Below are positions 1 to 8,772 of a stretch of 64,000 nt of DNA, one piece after another. Under the pieces are notes generated by a model. It was given only the letters and a program-made list of their open reading frames with translations, searched no databases and had not been told where the DNA came from. Position numbers and translations under genes: made by a program. This DNA is from Nonomuraea sp. NBC_00507 (GTDB taxonomy: Bacteria; Actinomycetota; Actinomycetes; Streptosporangiales; Streptosporangiaceae), in NCBI RefSeq assembly GCF_036013525.1, contig NZ_CP107853.1, positions 10,168,001-10,232,000 on the forward strand. The letters run 5' to 3'. How positions within the stretch are numbered: the first letter of the stretch is position 1; the number at the start of each line of letters is the position of its first letter.

Positions 1-780
1 GAGGTCCCGCCGCATCCGCACACCGGCCTGCAGACGGTGAGCTGGCTCTTCAGCGGGGAGGTCGAACACCGCGACAGCCTCGGCAGTCACGCCTTCATCC
101 GTCCCGGTGAGATGAACCTCATGACCGGCGGGTACGGCATCGCCCACTCGGAGGTCTCCACTCCGCGCACCACCGTCCTCCACGGCGTCCAGTTGTGGGT
201 GGCGCTCCCCGAAGAGCACCGCAACGCCGGACGGGACTTCCAGCACCACGTACCCGAACCCGTGCGGATCGACGGGGCCGAGATCAGGGTGTTCCTGGGC
301 TCGCTCGCCGGAGACGTCTCCCCCGTGCGGACCTTCACCCCGCTGCTCGGCGCCGAGATCACCCTCGAACCGCATGCGGCGATCACCCTCGCCGTGGACA
401 CGGCGTTCGAGCACGGCCTTCTCGTGGACAGCGGGCACGTCCGCGTCGCCGGCGCCCTGCTGCGCCCGGCGGAGCTCGGCTACGTCCGCCCCGGCATCGA
501 CGCCCTGGAGCTGACGAACGCGTCAGACGGCCCGGCCCGGGCGATCCTGCTCGGCGGCACTCCGTTCAAGGAAGAGATCGTCATGTGGTGGAACTTCATC
601 GGCCGCACGCATGAGGACATCGTCCGGGCGCGCGAGGACTGGGAGGCCTCCTCCGACCGTTTCGGCGTCGTTGACGGATATCCGGGGAACCGCCTTCACG
701 CGCCCGTCCTGCCCAACGCCACCATCAAGCCGCGCGGAAATCCACCGCATGGCCAGCTCCGCCCGAAAGGCACCTCATGA
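1..780 (+). CDS. Pirin family protein, 5'-truncated by the window edge
   Basis: A cupin-fold pirin. The frame is open from base 1, so the first residues lie outside the window; the GTG at 37 is internal, because the codons before it already read PHPHTGLQTV, the classic pirin metal-site segment. Further family signatures are HRDSLG, the RPGEMNLMTGGYGIAHSE block and the C-terminal GGTPFKEEIVMWWNFIGRTHE block. Pirins bind a metal in the N-terminal cupin; some act as quercetinases, others as transcription cofactors, and nothing here decides which. Its stop overlaps the ATG of a 31-codon remnant (777-872), so it probably once led a two-gene unit. Confidence 0.93.
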   Translation, partial: EVPPHPHTGLQTVSWLFSGEVEHRDSLGSHAFIRPGEMNLMTGGYGIAHSEVSTPRTTVLHGVQLWVALPEEHRNAGRDFQHHVPEPVRIDGAEIRVFLGSLAGDVSPVRTFTPLLGAEITLEPHAAITLAVDTAFEHGLLVDSGHVRVAGALLRPAELGYVRPGIDALELTNASDGPARAILLGGTPFKEEIVMWWNFIGRTHEDIVRAREDWEASSDRFGVVDGYPGNRLHAPVLPNATIKPRGNPPHGQLRPKGTS

Positions 781-872
781 GCCAGACGTCTGCCGCTCCG
801 ATCGTCGACGACGCCTTCGCCGGCCAGGACCTGGCCACGCGGTTGGCTTCGCCGACATCACCGATCCCGTGA
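777..872 (+). pseudogene. 31-codon remnant of a gene once coupled to pirin
   Basis: An ATG overlaps the pirin stop (ATGA, 777-780), the usual geometry of a translationally coupled second gene. The frame reads MSQTSAAPIVDDAFAGQDLA and ends in TGA at 870-872, inside the 3' end of the convergent YdjC-family gene. A complete downstream protein would be expected; the frame looks cut off by a rearrangement that joined the pirin operon to the sugar-deacetylase operon. I do not recognise the family from this fragment. A genuine 31-aa peptide cannot be excluded. Confidence 0.4.
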
Positions 873-1709
873 CCGCCGACGTCCCCACCAGCCTCCGACG
901 ACCTCGACGCTCTCCTTCTCGAGGGCCTTGTGCCACACCGGATCCCGCAGCAGCCGCGCCTCCCAGGTCCGCACGATGCCGTCCGGTCCTGTGACCGCGT
1001 CCTCGCGGGACGGGTGCAGGAACAACTCGCTCGTGCCCTCGGGGAGGGCCGCGAGCCGGCGGAGGTAGTCGTCCCGCAGTCGCTCGTAGGATCCGAGCTC
1101 GGGTGCGCTGCGCCGGTTGGTCGCGATCGTCTGCGGGATGGCCACGCCGAGTGCGTCGGCCAGGGCGACGGCGCGCTCGTGCGCTGCCGCGAGCGCCGGC
1201 GGGAGCGGCCCGCCGAAGTACGGCTCCGGGTCGCGGGGCAGCCGGAAAGCAAGGCCGTGGTGCGCACACCACTCAAGCGCCTCGGCGAGCCACGATCTGC
1301 CGTGCAGGCCGTAGAGGGTGCCGGCGTGGGAGTCGGCCGCCTCGGGCAGGGGACCCCGGTCGCGCATCCAGTGCAGCTGTGCGTCCGCCTCCCGGATGAC
1401 ATCCTGGGCCTCGCCGCGGGCTCCGAGAACCAGCGGATCGTCACTGAGCGTCCCGTCCGGATCGACGAGGCTCGCCGCGCCGTTGAGGGGCCGCCAGCGC
1501 GGGAGGCCGCGCTCGCTCGTGAGGGTCACGTGCAGCCGCGGCACGACGCCGAGCTCCCGGACCTGCTTCGCGGCTCGCTCCGCGGCCGGCGAGACGCAGA
1601 TGAGGGTCGTCGCGGTGACATGTCCCTCGGCGAGCAGAGCGGCGATGACCTCGGTCGTCCCGGGTTCCCGGCCGAGATCGTCGGCGGTGATCACGACGCG
1701 GCGGGTCAT
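858..1709 (-). CDS. YdjC/ChbG family carbohydrate deacetylase
   Basis: 283 aa. The N-terminus MTRRVVITADDLGREPG carries the ADD metal-site motif of YdjC/ChbG (polysaccharide deacetylase-like) proteins; the LHVTLTSERGLP segment and ADSHAG provide the expected His residues. The family removes N-acetyl groups from oligosaccharides such as diacetylchitobiose. The start overlaps the stop of the upstream sugar symporter gene by 4 nt, so import and deacetylation are probably coupled. The last nine residues are Arg-rich and look like read-through past the usual C-terminus, consistent with a rearranged 3' junction; the gene overlaps the pirin-linked remnant tail to tail by 15 nt. The substrate is unknown. 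Confidence 0.85.
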   Translation of the reverse strand: MTRRVVITADDLGREPGTTEVIAALLAEGHVTATTLICVSPAAERAAKQVRELGVVPRLHVTLTSERGLPRWRPLNGAASLVDPDGTLSDDPLVLGARGEAQDVIREADAQLHWMRDRGPLPEAADSHAGTLYGLHGRSWLAEALEWCAHHGLAFRLPRDPEPYFGGPLPPALAAAHERAVALADALGVAIPQTIATNRRSAPELGSYERLRDDYLRRLAALPEGTSELFLHPSREDAVTGPDGIVRTWEARLLRDPVWHKALEKESVEVVGGWWGRRRSRDR

Positions 1710-3097
1710 CGGGGGCGCTCCACGGCGGACTCGTCCACGGGACCGGGGGGCGGCGGTTCGACCGGCTCAGCCGCCTCAGGCGGTGTCTCGATCGGGACCG
1801 AGATGAGGCGCGCCGCGACCGCGCCGATCGTCGTCAGCACGAACGGGTACACGCATAAGTACACCCGGAACGCGAGCCCGGGGTCGGCGCCGGGATCGTC
1901 GCCCGAGTTGTAGCCGAAGAACACGCCCAGCGAGGTGAGCGCGAGTCCGGTCACGATCCCGTTGAGCCGGCCGAAGAAGCCGAACGCGGACAGGAAGAGC
2001 CCTTCCCGATGCTCCCCGTTACGCGCGGCGTCGGCGTCCAGCACCCGCGCGACTATGAGGTCGTTCGTCGCGAGCATTCCCGACCACCCGGCCCCGACGA
2101 GCACCCCCGCGGCGATCGCGGTAACGAGGTCGGTGGCGAAGAACAAGGCCGCGAAGCTGGCCGCGAGGACCGCGAAGGCGAGCCGCCAGGTCCACAGCGC
2201 GCCGCGGCGCGCGACGACGCGCGTCCACACCACCAGGCCGCCGGCCGAGACGAGGATGACGATGCCCTGGAGGTAGAACGCGTTCGCGACCGGGAGCCCG
2301 AGCGAGTAGCGGACATACAGCTGGATGCCCGCGAGGACGAGCGCCATGGCCATCCCGTAACAGGCGCCGGTGAGCCCGACCGTCCAGAACGTCGGGTTGC
2401 GCACGATCGACCATACGCTCGGCAGCAGCAGCGGCCGCTCGCGCGTGGAGTAGCGGGGACGCTCGCGCGCGCCGAGCGCCATGAACACGATCACGACGAG
2501 CGCGACCGCGCCATAGATGATCGCTGTGATCTGGAAGCCTTGGGTGGATTCCTCGGTGCCGAACACGCTCGTCGTGAGCAACGGGGTGACCGCGAGCGAG
2601 ATCACGAGCGCCACGAGCTGGAAGCCCTGGCGCAGACTGTTGGCCGCGGCGCGGTCGCGCTCCCGCGGGTAGAGCTCGGGGAGCAGCGCGCCGTAGTTGG
2701 CGTTGAGCATCGAGTCGAAGGCCTCGCACAGGATCGCGAACACCGCGAACCAGAGCACGAGGCCGATGCCCTCCAGAGACGTCGGCGCGGAGAAGAATGC
2801 GACCATGCAGGCCGCGAGCATCGGCGCGCCGACGAGCAGCCACGGGCGGCGCCGGCCGAACCGGCTCCGGGTGCGGTCGGAGAGGTGGCCGAGCAGCGGG
2901 TTGTCGAGCGCGTCGATGACCGCGTAGATCACCATGACCACGCCGTAAGCCCGCACGTCAAGCCCGAGAATGTCGACGTAGAAGACGATCATCGACCCTT
3001 TGATCATGTTGATCGGGATGGATGTGCCGAACATCCCGATCGCGTAGCGCCACGCGGGAGTCCGCCCCGGGGCGGAGGCCGTACCGGGCTGGGACAC
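1706..3097 (-). CDS. MFS sugar transporter, GPH (glycoside-pentoside-hexuronide:cation symporter) type
   Basis: 463 aa with about 12 hydrophobic segments. The GPH/MelB-like signature is clear: MIKGSMIVFYVDILGL near residue 35, then DALDNPLLGHLSDRTRSRFGRRRPWLL at about 65-95, the D-x-x-x-D-P and loop 2-3 motif of the family. These proteins import glycosides or uronides with Na+ or H+. It starts with GTG at 3097 behind GGAAGG and overlaps the deacetylase gene by 4 nt, so the pair likely takes up and deacetylates one amino-sugar glycoside. The C-terminal tail is Pro/Glu-rich and probably cytoplasmic. No operator was recognised upstream. Confidence 0.88.
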   Translation of the reverse strand: MSQPGTASAPGRTPAWRYAIGMFGTSIPINMIKGSMIVFYVDILGLDVRAYGVVMVIYAVIDALDNPLLGHLSDRTRSRFGRRRPWLLVGAPMLAACMVAFFSAPTSLEGIGLVLWFAVFAILCEAFDSMLNANYGALLPELYPRERDRAAANSLRQGFQLVALVISLAVTPLLTTSVFGTEESTQGFQITAIIYGAVALVVIVFMALGARERPRYSTRERPLLLPSVWSIVRNPTFWTVGLTGACYGMAMALVLAGIQLYVRYSLGLPVANAFYLQGIVILVSAGGLVVWTRVVARRGALWTWRLAFAVLAASFAALFFATDLVTAIAAGVLVGAGWSGMLATNDLIVARVLDADAARNGEHREGLFLSAFGFFGRLNGIVTGLALTSLGVFFGYNSGDDPGADPGLAFRVYLCVYPFVLTTIGAVAARLISVPIETPPEAAEPVEPPPPGPVDESAVERPR

Positions 3098-3271
3098 GCG
3101 ATCACCTTCCTTGCCGTGCCGACGCTCTGCCCGGCGTCACCTTCGCACTCGAACGAGAACAGCGGGTGAAGCGGAGTCGTGCCACGCCGGACGTCGCCTG
3201 CCGGTCCGGTCCCAGTGATGCTGGTCTGCGATCGCGGGCACGTCAAGAACCTGCCCGGCCGCCCCCCGATG

Positions 3272-4213
3272 TCAGCGGCAGAACGGGACCATGCCGAGCA
3301 CGGATTTGACGCCGCCCAGCAGATGCTGGGTGAAGTATTGGTCGCCGTCCATGGGTTCGTCGGTCCAGGCCTTGACGTCGTGGCCGAGGGTGGTGAGCCA
3401 GGCTTTGCCGCCGTCGTAGTACTGGCACCAGCTCACCGGGTGGTGCTCGCCGTGGCCGGGGTGTCCGAGGCTGCCGCGCACCCCTCGGGCCAGGGTGCTC
3501 TCGTCCACCTCGGCCAGCACGCGGACGCGGGTCGGTGCGGGGACGAGGTTGTACCACTCGTCGGTGAAGGCCCAGGTCCGGGGCAGGCCTTGGGTGGAGG
3601 CGTCGCGGTGGCCGACGGTGACGACGGTGCCGGGCTGGTTGGCGCTGTGGTCGTAGAAGTTGGCGTTGCCGAGCAGCCCCTCGTACCAGGGCCAGTTGTA
3701 TTCGGTGCCGAAGGCGTTGTGCACGCCGATGAAGCCGCCGCCGGCGCGGACGTACTGGCGCAACGCGGTCTGCGCGGCGTCGTCCAGGGTGTCGCGGGTG
3801 GTGCTGAGGAACATGACCGCGTTGTACGGCAGCAGGCGGCCCGCTGACGACAACTGGGTGACGTCCTCGGTGTAGTCGACCGCGAAGCCGTTCTCCTGTC
3901 CGAGCTTGATCACCGCTTTGACGGCCACGTTGTTGTCGTTGAGCGGCGGGTTGAGTCCGGGGCCGAGCGGCGTGCCGAGGTGTGCGTGGCGGGGGCCGGC
4001 GGTGCGGCTGTAGACGAGCAGCTTGTAGCCCTTGGCCGGGTCGAAGTTGCCCCAGTCGTGGTAACAGCGGGGGTCGGTGCCCCGGCAGACGCCGTAGTCG
4101 GGATCACCAAGGTTCTGCGCCGGCACGGGGGACGCGGCGGAGCTGGGAGCAGTGGCGGTGAGCAGGAGGGCCGCCGCTCCGGTGGCGGCGGCGACGGAGA
4201 GTTTGCTGCGCAT
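3272..4213 (-). CDS. Secreted ThuA-domain protein
   Basis: 313 aa. I start it at ATG 4213 behind GAGGTG; the in-frame codons further upstream run through the operator region. A Sec signal peptide (MRSKLSVAAATG to SSAAS) is followed by a ThuA (trehalose-utilisation-like) domain: KLLVYSRTAGPRHAH, a flavodoxin-like strand pattern, VGVHNAFG-type and FTDEWYN motifs, and a C-terminal KAWLTTLGHD segment. Secreted ThuA domains in actinomycetes often sit beside sugar dehydrogenases, and ThuA itself acts in disaccharide oxidation. Two pairs of the IclR-type 13-bp element lie upstream, tying the gene to the regulon of the 6346-7119 regulator. The reaction is unknown. Confidence 0.82.
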   Translation of the reverse strand: MRSKLSVAAATGAAALLLTATAPSSAASPVPAQNLGDPDYGVCRGTDPRCYHDWGNFDPAKGYKLLVYSRTAGPRHAHLGTPLGPGLNPPLNDNNVAVKAVIKLGQENGFAVDYTEDVTQLSSAGRLLPYNAVMFLSTTRDTLDDAAQTALRQYVRAGGGFIGVHNAFGTEYNWPWYEGLLGNANFYDHSANQPGTVVTVGHRDASTQGLPRTWAFTDEWYNLVPAPTRVRVLAEVDESTLARGVRGSLGHPGHGEHHPVSWCQYYDGGKAWLTTLGHDVKAWTDEPMDGDQYFTQHLLGGVKSVLGMVPFCR

Positions 4214-4231
4214 GGGCACCTCGCGTAACGA

Positions 4232-4265
4232 TCCGCCAGGCGGATCGATTGGTCCACTCAGGGGC
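4232..4265. promoter_or_regulatory. IclR-type operator pair A (before the ThuA gene)
   Basis: Two 13-bp elements 21 bp apart: TCCGCCAGGCGGA at 4232-4244, the core of a perfect 19-bp palindrome (4229-4247), and TCCACTCAGGGGC at 4253-4265. The pair is 19 bp upstream of the ThuA start. It matches the consensus TCCRY-N3-RYGGA shared with four other pairs in the window. Confidence 0.65.
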
Positions 4266-4333
4266 TTGAGCGTAACCACGGATCTTCGCCGGAACAAGCT
4301 CTTGTCTTCACTGCGGATCGGACTTAGAGTGCG

Positions 4334-4367
4334 TCCGTCACATGGATCCATCGGCCCACTAGGCGGA
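4334..4367. promoter_or_regulatory. IclR-type operator pair B (distal, before the ThuA gene)
   Basis: TCCGTCACATGGA at 4334-4346 and CCCACTAGGCGGA at 4355-4367, again exactly 21 bp apart. The pair lies between the end of the lyase gene and the ThuA gene, about 100 bp upstream of pair A, so the ThuA promoter is flanked or overlapped by two regulator sites. Confidence 0.6.
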
Positions 4368-4390
4368 TCGCCGAACGGGGTCCCTCGTGC

Positions 4391-5176
4391 TCAAAGCCAG
4401 GCCGGCAGGATGGACGGCGGGATCGGCCCCTTGTTCCTCCGCCCCTGGCCGCTCTCCTCCCAGGCGTGGGCCAGGATCCCGACAGACCTGCTGAGCACGA
4501 AGAGCCCGCGCGCCAGCGGCGCGGGAAAGCCGAGCTCGGCGTAGACCACGGCGGTCGCCCCGTCGATGTTCATCGGCACCGGCTCGATCAGCCGCTCGAC
4601 CTCGATCGCGGCACGCAGGTGCGCGCCCGGCACCACCCCGTCCGCGACCGCTTCGGCCACGAGGCCGAGTAGCGGGTCGCGGCGCGGATCGCGCCGGTGG
4701 AACCGATGCCCGAAGCCGGGCAGGTATTTGTCACGCGCACGCCAGCGGGCGACCACGGCGGCCGCGTCTCCGTCACCGGCCACTTCCTCCAGCAGCGTGA
4801 CGCATTGCTCGCCGGCGCCGCCGTGCACGTCGCCGAGCAGGTTGACACCCGTGGCGACGGCGTTGTTGAGCCCCACCCCGCAGGTGGCGGCCATCCGGGC
4901 GACGGCGATCGACGGCGCGTGCGGCCCATGATCGACCGACGAGACCAGCGCCGCCTCCAGCAACGCCGCCCGGCGCGGATCGGGCCGCTCGCCCCGGAGC
5001 ATGAGCCAGATCATCTCGGTGAGGCCGATGCGCCCGATGAGGTCCTGGACCGGCTGACCCCGCAGCTCGATGACATCGGGCTCGATCCTCGACACCGCGG
5101 TCGCCCACCAGCCGGCCACCTCGGCTTCGACGTCGCCGCCTGAGGCACGGGGAGGGACCTCGGCTCGCTCGCTCAT
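4391..5176 (-). CDS. Citrate-synthase-fold lyase (citryl-CoA lyase-like)
   Basis: 261 aa, about the size of the stand-alone citryl-CoA lyase-like branch of the citrate synthase superfamily. I start it at ATG 5176, which overlaps the CoA-transferase stop (ATGA); the open frame upstream is Arg-rich shadow. Superfamily landmarks are visible: the G-E-R-P segment, SSVDHGPHAPS, NLLGDVHGGAGEQ (substrate His), GFGHRFH and a late NIDGATAVVYAELG segment holding the catalytic Asp. Such enzymes cleave or form C-C bonds alpha to a CoA thioester. Coupling to a class III CoA-transferase suggests the acid is first made a CoA ester and then split to acetyl- or propionyl-CoA plus an oxo acid; that step is inference. 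Last gene of the leftward unit lyase, CoA-transferase, IclR. Confidence 0.8.
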   Translation of the reverse strand: MSERAEVPPRASGGDVEAEVAGWWATAVSRIEPDVIELRGQPVQDLIGRIGLTEMIWLMLRGERPDPRRAALLEAALVSSVDHGPHAPSIAVARMAATCGVGLNNAVATGVNLLGDVHGGAGEQCVTLLEEVAGDGDAAAVVARWRARDKYLPGFGHRFHRRDPRRDPLLGLVAEAVADGVVPGAHLRAAIEVERLIEPVPMNIDGATAVVYAELGFPAPLARGLFVLSRSVGILAHAWEESGQGRRNKGPIPPSILPAWL

Positions 5177-6330
5177 GACGCCACCCCGAACTCGTCGTTG
5201 TGCTCCCCGAGCCGCGGGGCGGACCCTCGTGGGCGGAGGGCGACGCCGTCGACGACCACGCCGTTCCCCGTGACGGTGACCTGCCGCTCGCCCGCTCCCG
5301 CGAACGGCACCTCCGTCAGGAAGCCACGCTGACGTACCTGGTGGAGTGCGAGCGCTTGCGGGACGGTGAGAATGCGGGCGGCGGGCACGCCCTCGCGGGC
5401 GAGCATCTCCTCCCATTCCAGCGCGGTCTTGGCCCGCAGCGCCTGATTGAGCTCACGGTTGAGGTCCTGCCGGTGGGTCTTGCGCGCTTCACGCTCGGCG
5501 AAGCGGGGATCGGCGGGCAGGTCGGGCCGCCCGATGAGCCGGCACAGCGTCTCGAACTGAGCCTGCTGGTTGGCGGCGATGTTGAGCGGCCCGTCGGCGG
5601 TCTCGAACGTGCCGGAGGGGGCGGCGGTGGCGTTCTGGTCGCCCATCGGCTCAGGCTCGACACCGCTGATCAGGTAGTTGGACACGGTCCAGCCCATCGC
5701 CGACATCGACGACTCCAGCATGGACAGGTCCAGATGGCAGCCACGCCCGCTGCGGTATCGTCCGGCCAGCGCGGCGGAGATCGCCAGAGCGGCCATCAGC
5801 CCGCCGATGGTGTCGCAGATCGGGAACCCCACCCGCAGCGGGGCGGTGTCAGCGGTGCCGGTGACGCTCATCATGCCGGACAACCCTTGGATGATCTGGT
5901 CGTAGGCGGGGGCCCCGCTCATCGGCCCGCTCTGCCCGAAGCCGGAAATGGCGCAGTAGACCAGGCCGGGGTTGAGCTCGCGCAGGCGGTCCCAGCCGTA
6001 GCCGAGCCTGCTCATCACCCCGGCCCTGAAGTTCTCCAGCAGGACGTCGGCATCGGTGACCATGGACTCGAAGGCGGCCCGCCCGGCTCGGCTCTTCAGG
6101 TCGAGCTCGACCGACTTCTTGCCGGCGTTCTGGGCCAGGAAGGATGCGCCCATCCGCGCGCGATTGAGCTCAGGGTCGGGACCGAGCCGCCGGGCGAGAT
6201 CCCCGGTGCCGGGCAACTCCACCTTGACCACCTCCGCGCCGAACAGCATCAGTTGATAACTGCAGTACGGCCCGGCCAGAACGTTGGTCAGGTCCACGAC
6301 CTTGACGCCGTCCAGTGGCAACTGCTGCAT
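5173..6330 (-). CDS. Class III CoA-transferase (CaiB/BaiF family)
   Basis: 385 aa, a normal length for the family. It begins LDGVKVVDLTNVLAGPYCSYQL, the typical CaiB/BaiF N-terminus, and has KSVELDLKS and the D-V-L-L-E-N-F-R-A-G-V segment. The catalytic Asp expected before the MGASF/QNAGKK region cannot be placed with certainty by eye. It moves CoA between carboxylic acids without a covalent acetyl intermediate. It lies 15 nt after the IclR gene and overlaps the lyase gene by 4 nt, so the three are co-transcribed. It probably activates the acid that the lyase then cleaves. Confidence 0.92.
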   Translation of the reverse strand: MQQLPLDGVKVVDLTNVLAGPYCSYQLMLFGAEVVKVELPGTGDLARRLGPDPELNRARMGASFLAQNAGKKSVELDLKSRAGRAAFESMVTDADVLLENFRAGVMSRLGYGWDRLRELNPGLVYCAISGFGQSGPMSGAPAYDQIIQGLSGMMSVTGTADTAPLRVGFPICDTIGGLMAALAISAALAGRYRSGRGCHLDLSMLESSMSAMGWTVSNYLISGVEPEPMGDQNATAAPSGTFETADGPLNIAANQQAQFETLCRLIGRPDLPADPRFAEREARKTHRQDLNRELNQALRAKTALEWEEMLAREGVPAARILTVPQALALHQVRQRGFLTEVPFAGAGERQVTVTGNGVVVDGVALRPRGSAPRLGEHNDEFGVAS

Positions 6331-6345
6331 GCACGCTCCATAGAG

Positions 6346-7119
6346 TCAAGTCAGAGGATGGTCGAACCCGCGCTCCGACATCCGCTTCGCCGCCTCGCGC
6401 AGGTCCGCGGCGAATTCCTGTACGCGATCTTCGGTGAAGCGGATCGTGGGGCCGCTCAGCGTCAGCGCCGCCACCGTCGCCCGCGAGCCGCCCGTGACCG
6501 CGACGGCCACCGCCGACAGGCCCGGCTCGCGTTCGCCGTGACTGGCCGCGTAACCGTCGCGCGCCGCCTGATCGATCCAGTCCCGCAACGTCGCCACGTG
6601 CGCCTGACCGTAAGGAGAGGAACGGGCCACCCGCAGGAGCAGCCGCTCGGGCGCGTCCTTGAGCAGGATCTTCGAGGAGGCGCCCGCCCACAGGGGCAGC
6701 TCGTCGCCGACGCGCACCACGTGGCGCAGCGGCTGCGGGCTCTCCTGCTGGGCGATGCAGATGCGATGCACGTCGCGCAGCACGTAGAGATTGACGGTCT
6801 CCCGATGCCGGGCGCCCAGCTCGCGCATGAGCTGGACGGTCTCCGGCGGCAGCTCCCATGCCGAGCGGGCCAGGTGGGCCCAGCGCCACAGCGCGGGCCC
6901 GGCCGTGTAGCCCTTGTGCGTGGCCCACAACAGGCCCATATGCTCCAGGGTCTGCAGGAGGCGCAGCGCAGTGGTCTTGGCCAGGCCGGTCTCGTCGACG
7001 ACCTCGCGAATCGTCAACGTCCGTCGGTCCTCGGTGAGCAGCGAGAGAATGTCGAACGCGCGCTGGACGCTGCGCACACCCCCGCTCTCCCCCGACGCTG
7101 CAGGAATGTTCGAAGGCAC
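6346..7119 (-). CDS. IclR family transcriptional regulator
   Basis: 257 aa. Residues about 17-80 form the winged helix (SVQRAFDILSLLTED, TIREVVDETGLAKTTALRLLQTLEHMGLL); the rest is the IclR effector domain, with ELPLWAGASSKILL and a C-terminal LTLSGPTIRF segment. It is divergent from the aldehyde dehydrogenase gene, and the 204-bp gap between them holds two operator pairs (C and D) of the 13-bp element. IclR proteins often bind as dimers of dimers to tandem palindromes. Because it is the only IclR gene among the promoters with these elements (4.2-15.3 kb), it is the best candidate to bind all five pairs and regulate itself. Confidence 0.93.
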   Translation of the reverse strand: MPSNIPAASGESGGVRSVQRAFDILSLLTEDRRTLTIREVVDETGLAKTTALRLLQTLEHMGLLWATHKGYTAGPALWRWAHLARSAWELPPETVQLMRELGARHRETVNLYVLRDVHRICIAQQESPQPLRHVVRVGDELPLWAGASSKILLKDAPERLLLRVARSSPYGQAHVATLRDWIDQAARDGYAASHGEREPGLSAVAVAVTGGSRATVAALTLSGPTIRFTEDRVQEFAADLREAAKRMSERGFDHPLT

Positions 7120-7189
7120 GGATCCTCACTAGTGAGTCGAAGGTGAACCTGCTGCTCACCTTCTCATGGGTCCGTACGCTAACACCGAG

Positions 7190-7223
7190 TCCGCTTAGCG
7201 GTCCATATGCTCCATCAAGCGGA
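7190..7223. promoter_or_regulatory. IclR-type operator pair C
   Basis: TCCGCTTAGCGGT at 7190-7202 (inner 11 bp perfectly palindromic) and TCCATCAAGCGGA at 7211-7223, starts 21 bp apart. It is on the IclR-proximal side of the divergent promoter region. Confidence 0.68.
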
Positions 7224-7273
7224 TTGCCTGGCCCCCTTGCCAGAACCTTCGCAGTCCTCATACCGTGAGGAAA

Positions 7274-7307
7274 TCCATAGTGCGGACTATCAGAACCGCT
7301 GCGCGGA
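7274..7307. promoter_or_regulatory. IclR-type operator pair D
   Basis: TCCATAGTGCGGA at 7274-7286 and ACCGCTGCGCGGA at 7295-7307, starts 21 bp apart. It ends 16 bp before the aldehyde dehydrogenase ATG and is offset from pair C by 84 bp, four times the 21-bp step. Confidence 0.66.
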
Positions 7308-7323
7308 TCCAGTGGGAGTCACC

Positions 7324-8772
7324 ATGAACACCATCCACGAAACAGGGTCCTTAGTCGCCGGGGAGTGGCTGACCGAAGGTCCCCATGCCGACCGCATGGG
7401 TCCCTACCTCCGGGCACCTGTCAGCCGGGCGCGAACCGCACAACCTGCCGACATCACCACGGCCCTGACGTATGCCCGGCAGGCGGCCAGGCGGGTCGCG
7501 CGACTGGCGCCCGCCACCCGGGCCGACATCTTGGAACGGGCCGCCGCCGCGGTCACCGCGCAGGGCGATCGGCTGGCCGGCCTGCTGGCGCTGGAGCTGG
7601 GCAAACCGCTCAAGGACGGGCGTGGCGAGGTGTTGCGCGTCGCCGACACCTTGTCCGTCGCCGCCGCCGAGGCGAGGATGATCGGCGGCGAGGTGTTGCC
7701 GGTGGCGGGCTGGGGTCGCGGGGTCGGCAACACCGCGATCACCCAGAGAGTCCCGGCGGGCCCGGTGCTGGCGATCACGCCGTTCAACGCACCCGCCAAC
7801 CTGCTCGCCCACAAGCTCGCCGCCTCCTTCGCGGCCGGCAACACCACGATCGTCAAGCCGCCGCCGCAGGCCCCGGCCGTCTCCACCGCGCTGGTCGAGC
7901 TGCTTCTCGAGGCCGGGATGCCCGTGGAGGCGGTACAGATCCTGCACGGGCGCGGCGACGTGGGCGCGCGGCTGTGCGCCGCGCCGGAGATCGCCGTCAT
8001 CAGCTTCACCGGCGGCGTCGCGGCCGGCCACGCCGTCGCCCATGCCGCCGGCCCGAAACGGGTGATGCTCGAACTCGGCGGGAACGCCGCCACCATCGTC
8101 TGCGAGGACGCCGACATCGCCGGCGCGGCGCTCGTGTGCGCCCGCACCGGCTACAGCAACTCGGGGCAGAGCTGCATCTCGGTCCAGCGCGTCTACGTCC
8201 ACCGCAGCCGGTTCGAGGAGTTCGCCGACGCGCTGACCTCGGAGGTGAAGGCCCTGATCGTCGGCGATCCCCTGGATCCGGGGACGGACGTCGGCTCGAT
8301 GGTGGACGACGACGCGGCCGAACGGGTGGTCCGCTGGAGCGCCGAGGCGGCCGGCCAGGGCGCCCGGGTGACGACCGGCGGCACGCGTGAGGGCGCGGTG
8401 ATGGCGCCGACCGTCGTCGTCGCCCCGCCCGCCGAGGCCAAGGTCGTCCGCGAGGAGGTGTTCGGCGCTCTGGTCGCCGTGCTGCCGTACGACGATTTCG
8501 ACGAGGTCCTGGCGGAGTGCAACCGCAGCCCGTACGGGCTGCAGGCCGGGCTGTTCACCCACGACGTCCGCCGGATCGTGACCGCCTGGCGCGAGCTGGA
8601 GGTCGGCGGCCTGGTCGTGAACGGCTCGTCCAACTTCCGCCTCGACCACGTCCCGTTCGGCGGGGTGAAGGACTCCGGCATCGGCCGCGAGTCACCCCGC
8701 TGGATGATCGAGGACTTCACCGTGACCAAGACCCTCCTGCTCAAGGGCCTGACCATCTGGGGAGACAAGTGA
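7324..8772 (+). CDS. NAD(P)-dependent aldehyde dehydrogenase
   Basis: 482 aa, standard ALDH length. The chosen start is ATG 7324 behind GGGAG; earlier in-frame codons overlap operator pairs C and D. Catalytic residues are clear: Glu250 in MLELGGNAA and Cys284 in SNSGQSCISVQR; the cofactor segment ITPFNAPANL and the PFGGVKDSGIGRE C-terminal motif are present. It oxidises an aldehyde to an acid in the cytosol. Its stop overlaps the GTG of the ThDP-enzyme gene, so the two are coupled: a decarboxylase would make an aldehyde that this enzyme oxidises. The similarity is to the benzaldehyde/vanillin-type group rather than to metabolic GAPDH types, but the substrate cannot be assigned. Confidence 0.93.
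   Translation: MNTIHETGSLVAGEWLTEGPHADRMGPYLRAPVSRARTAQPADITTALTYARQAARRVARLAPATRADILERAAAAVTAQGDRLAGLLALELGKPLKDGRGEVLRVADTLSVAAAEARMIGGEVLPVAGWGRGVGNTAITQRVPAGPVLAITPFNAPANLLAHKLAASFAAGNTTIVKPPPQAPAVSTALVELLLEAGMPVEAVQILHGRGDVGARLCAAPEIAVISFTGGVAAGHAVAHAAGPKRVMLELGGNAATIVCEDADIAGAALVCARTGYSNSGQSCISVQRVYVHRSRFEEFADALTSEVKALIVGDPLDPGTDVGSMVDDDAAERVVRWSAEAAGQGARVTTGGTREGAVMAPTVVVAPPAEAKVVREEVFGALVAVLPYDDFDEVLAECNRSPYGLQAGLFTHDVRRIVTAWRELEVGGLVVNGSSNFRLDHVPFGGVKDSGIGRESPRWMIEDFTVTKTLLLKGLTIWGDK

Noticed and set aside
3098..3271. Small gene between the symporter and the ThuA gene
   Set aside because: Open frames here lack start signals and recognisable composition; treated as leader region.
5200..7146. 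648-aa open frame on the plus strand
   Set aside because: Antisense to the CoA-transferase and IclR genes, whose protein motifs are clear; composition is typical of a shadow frame.
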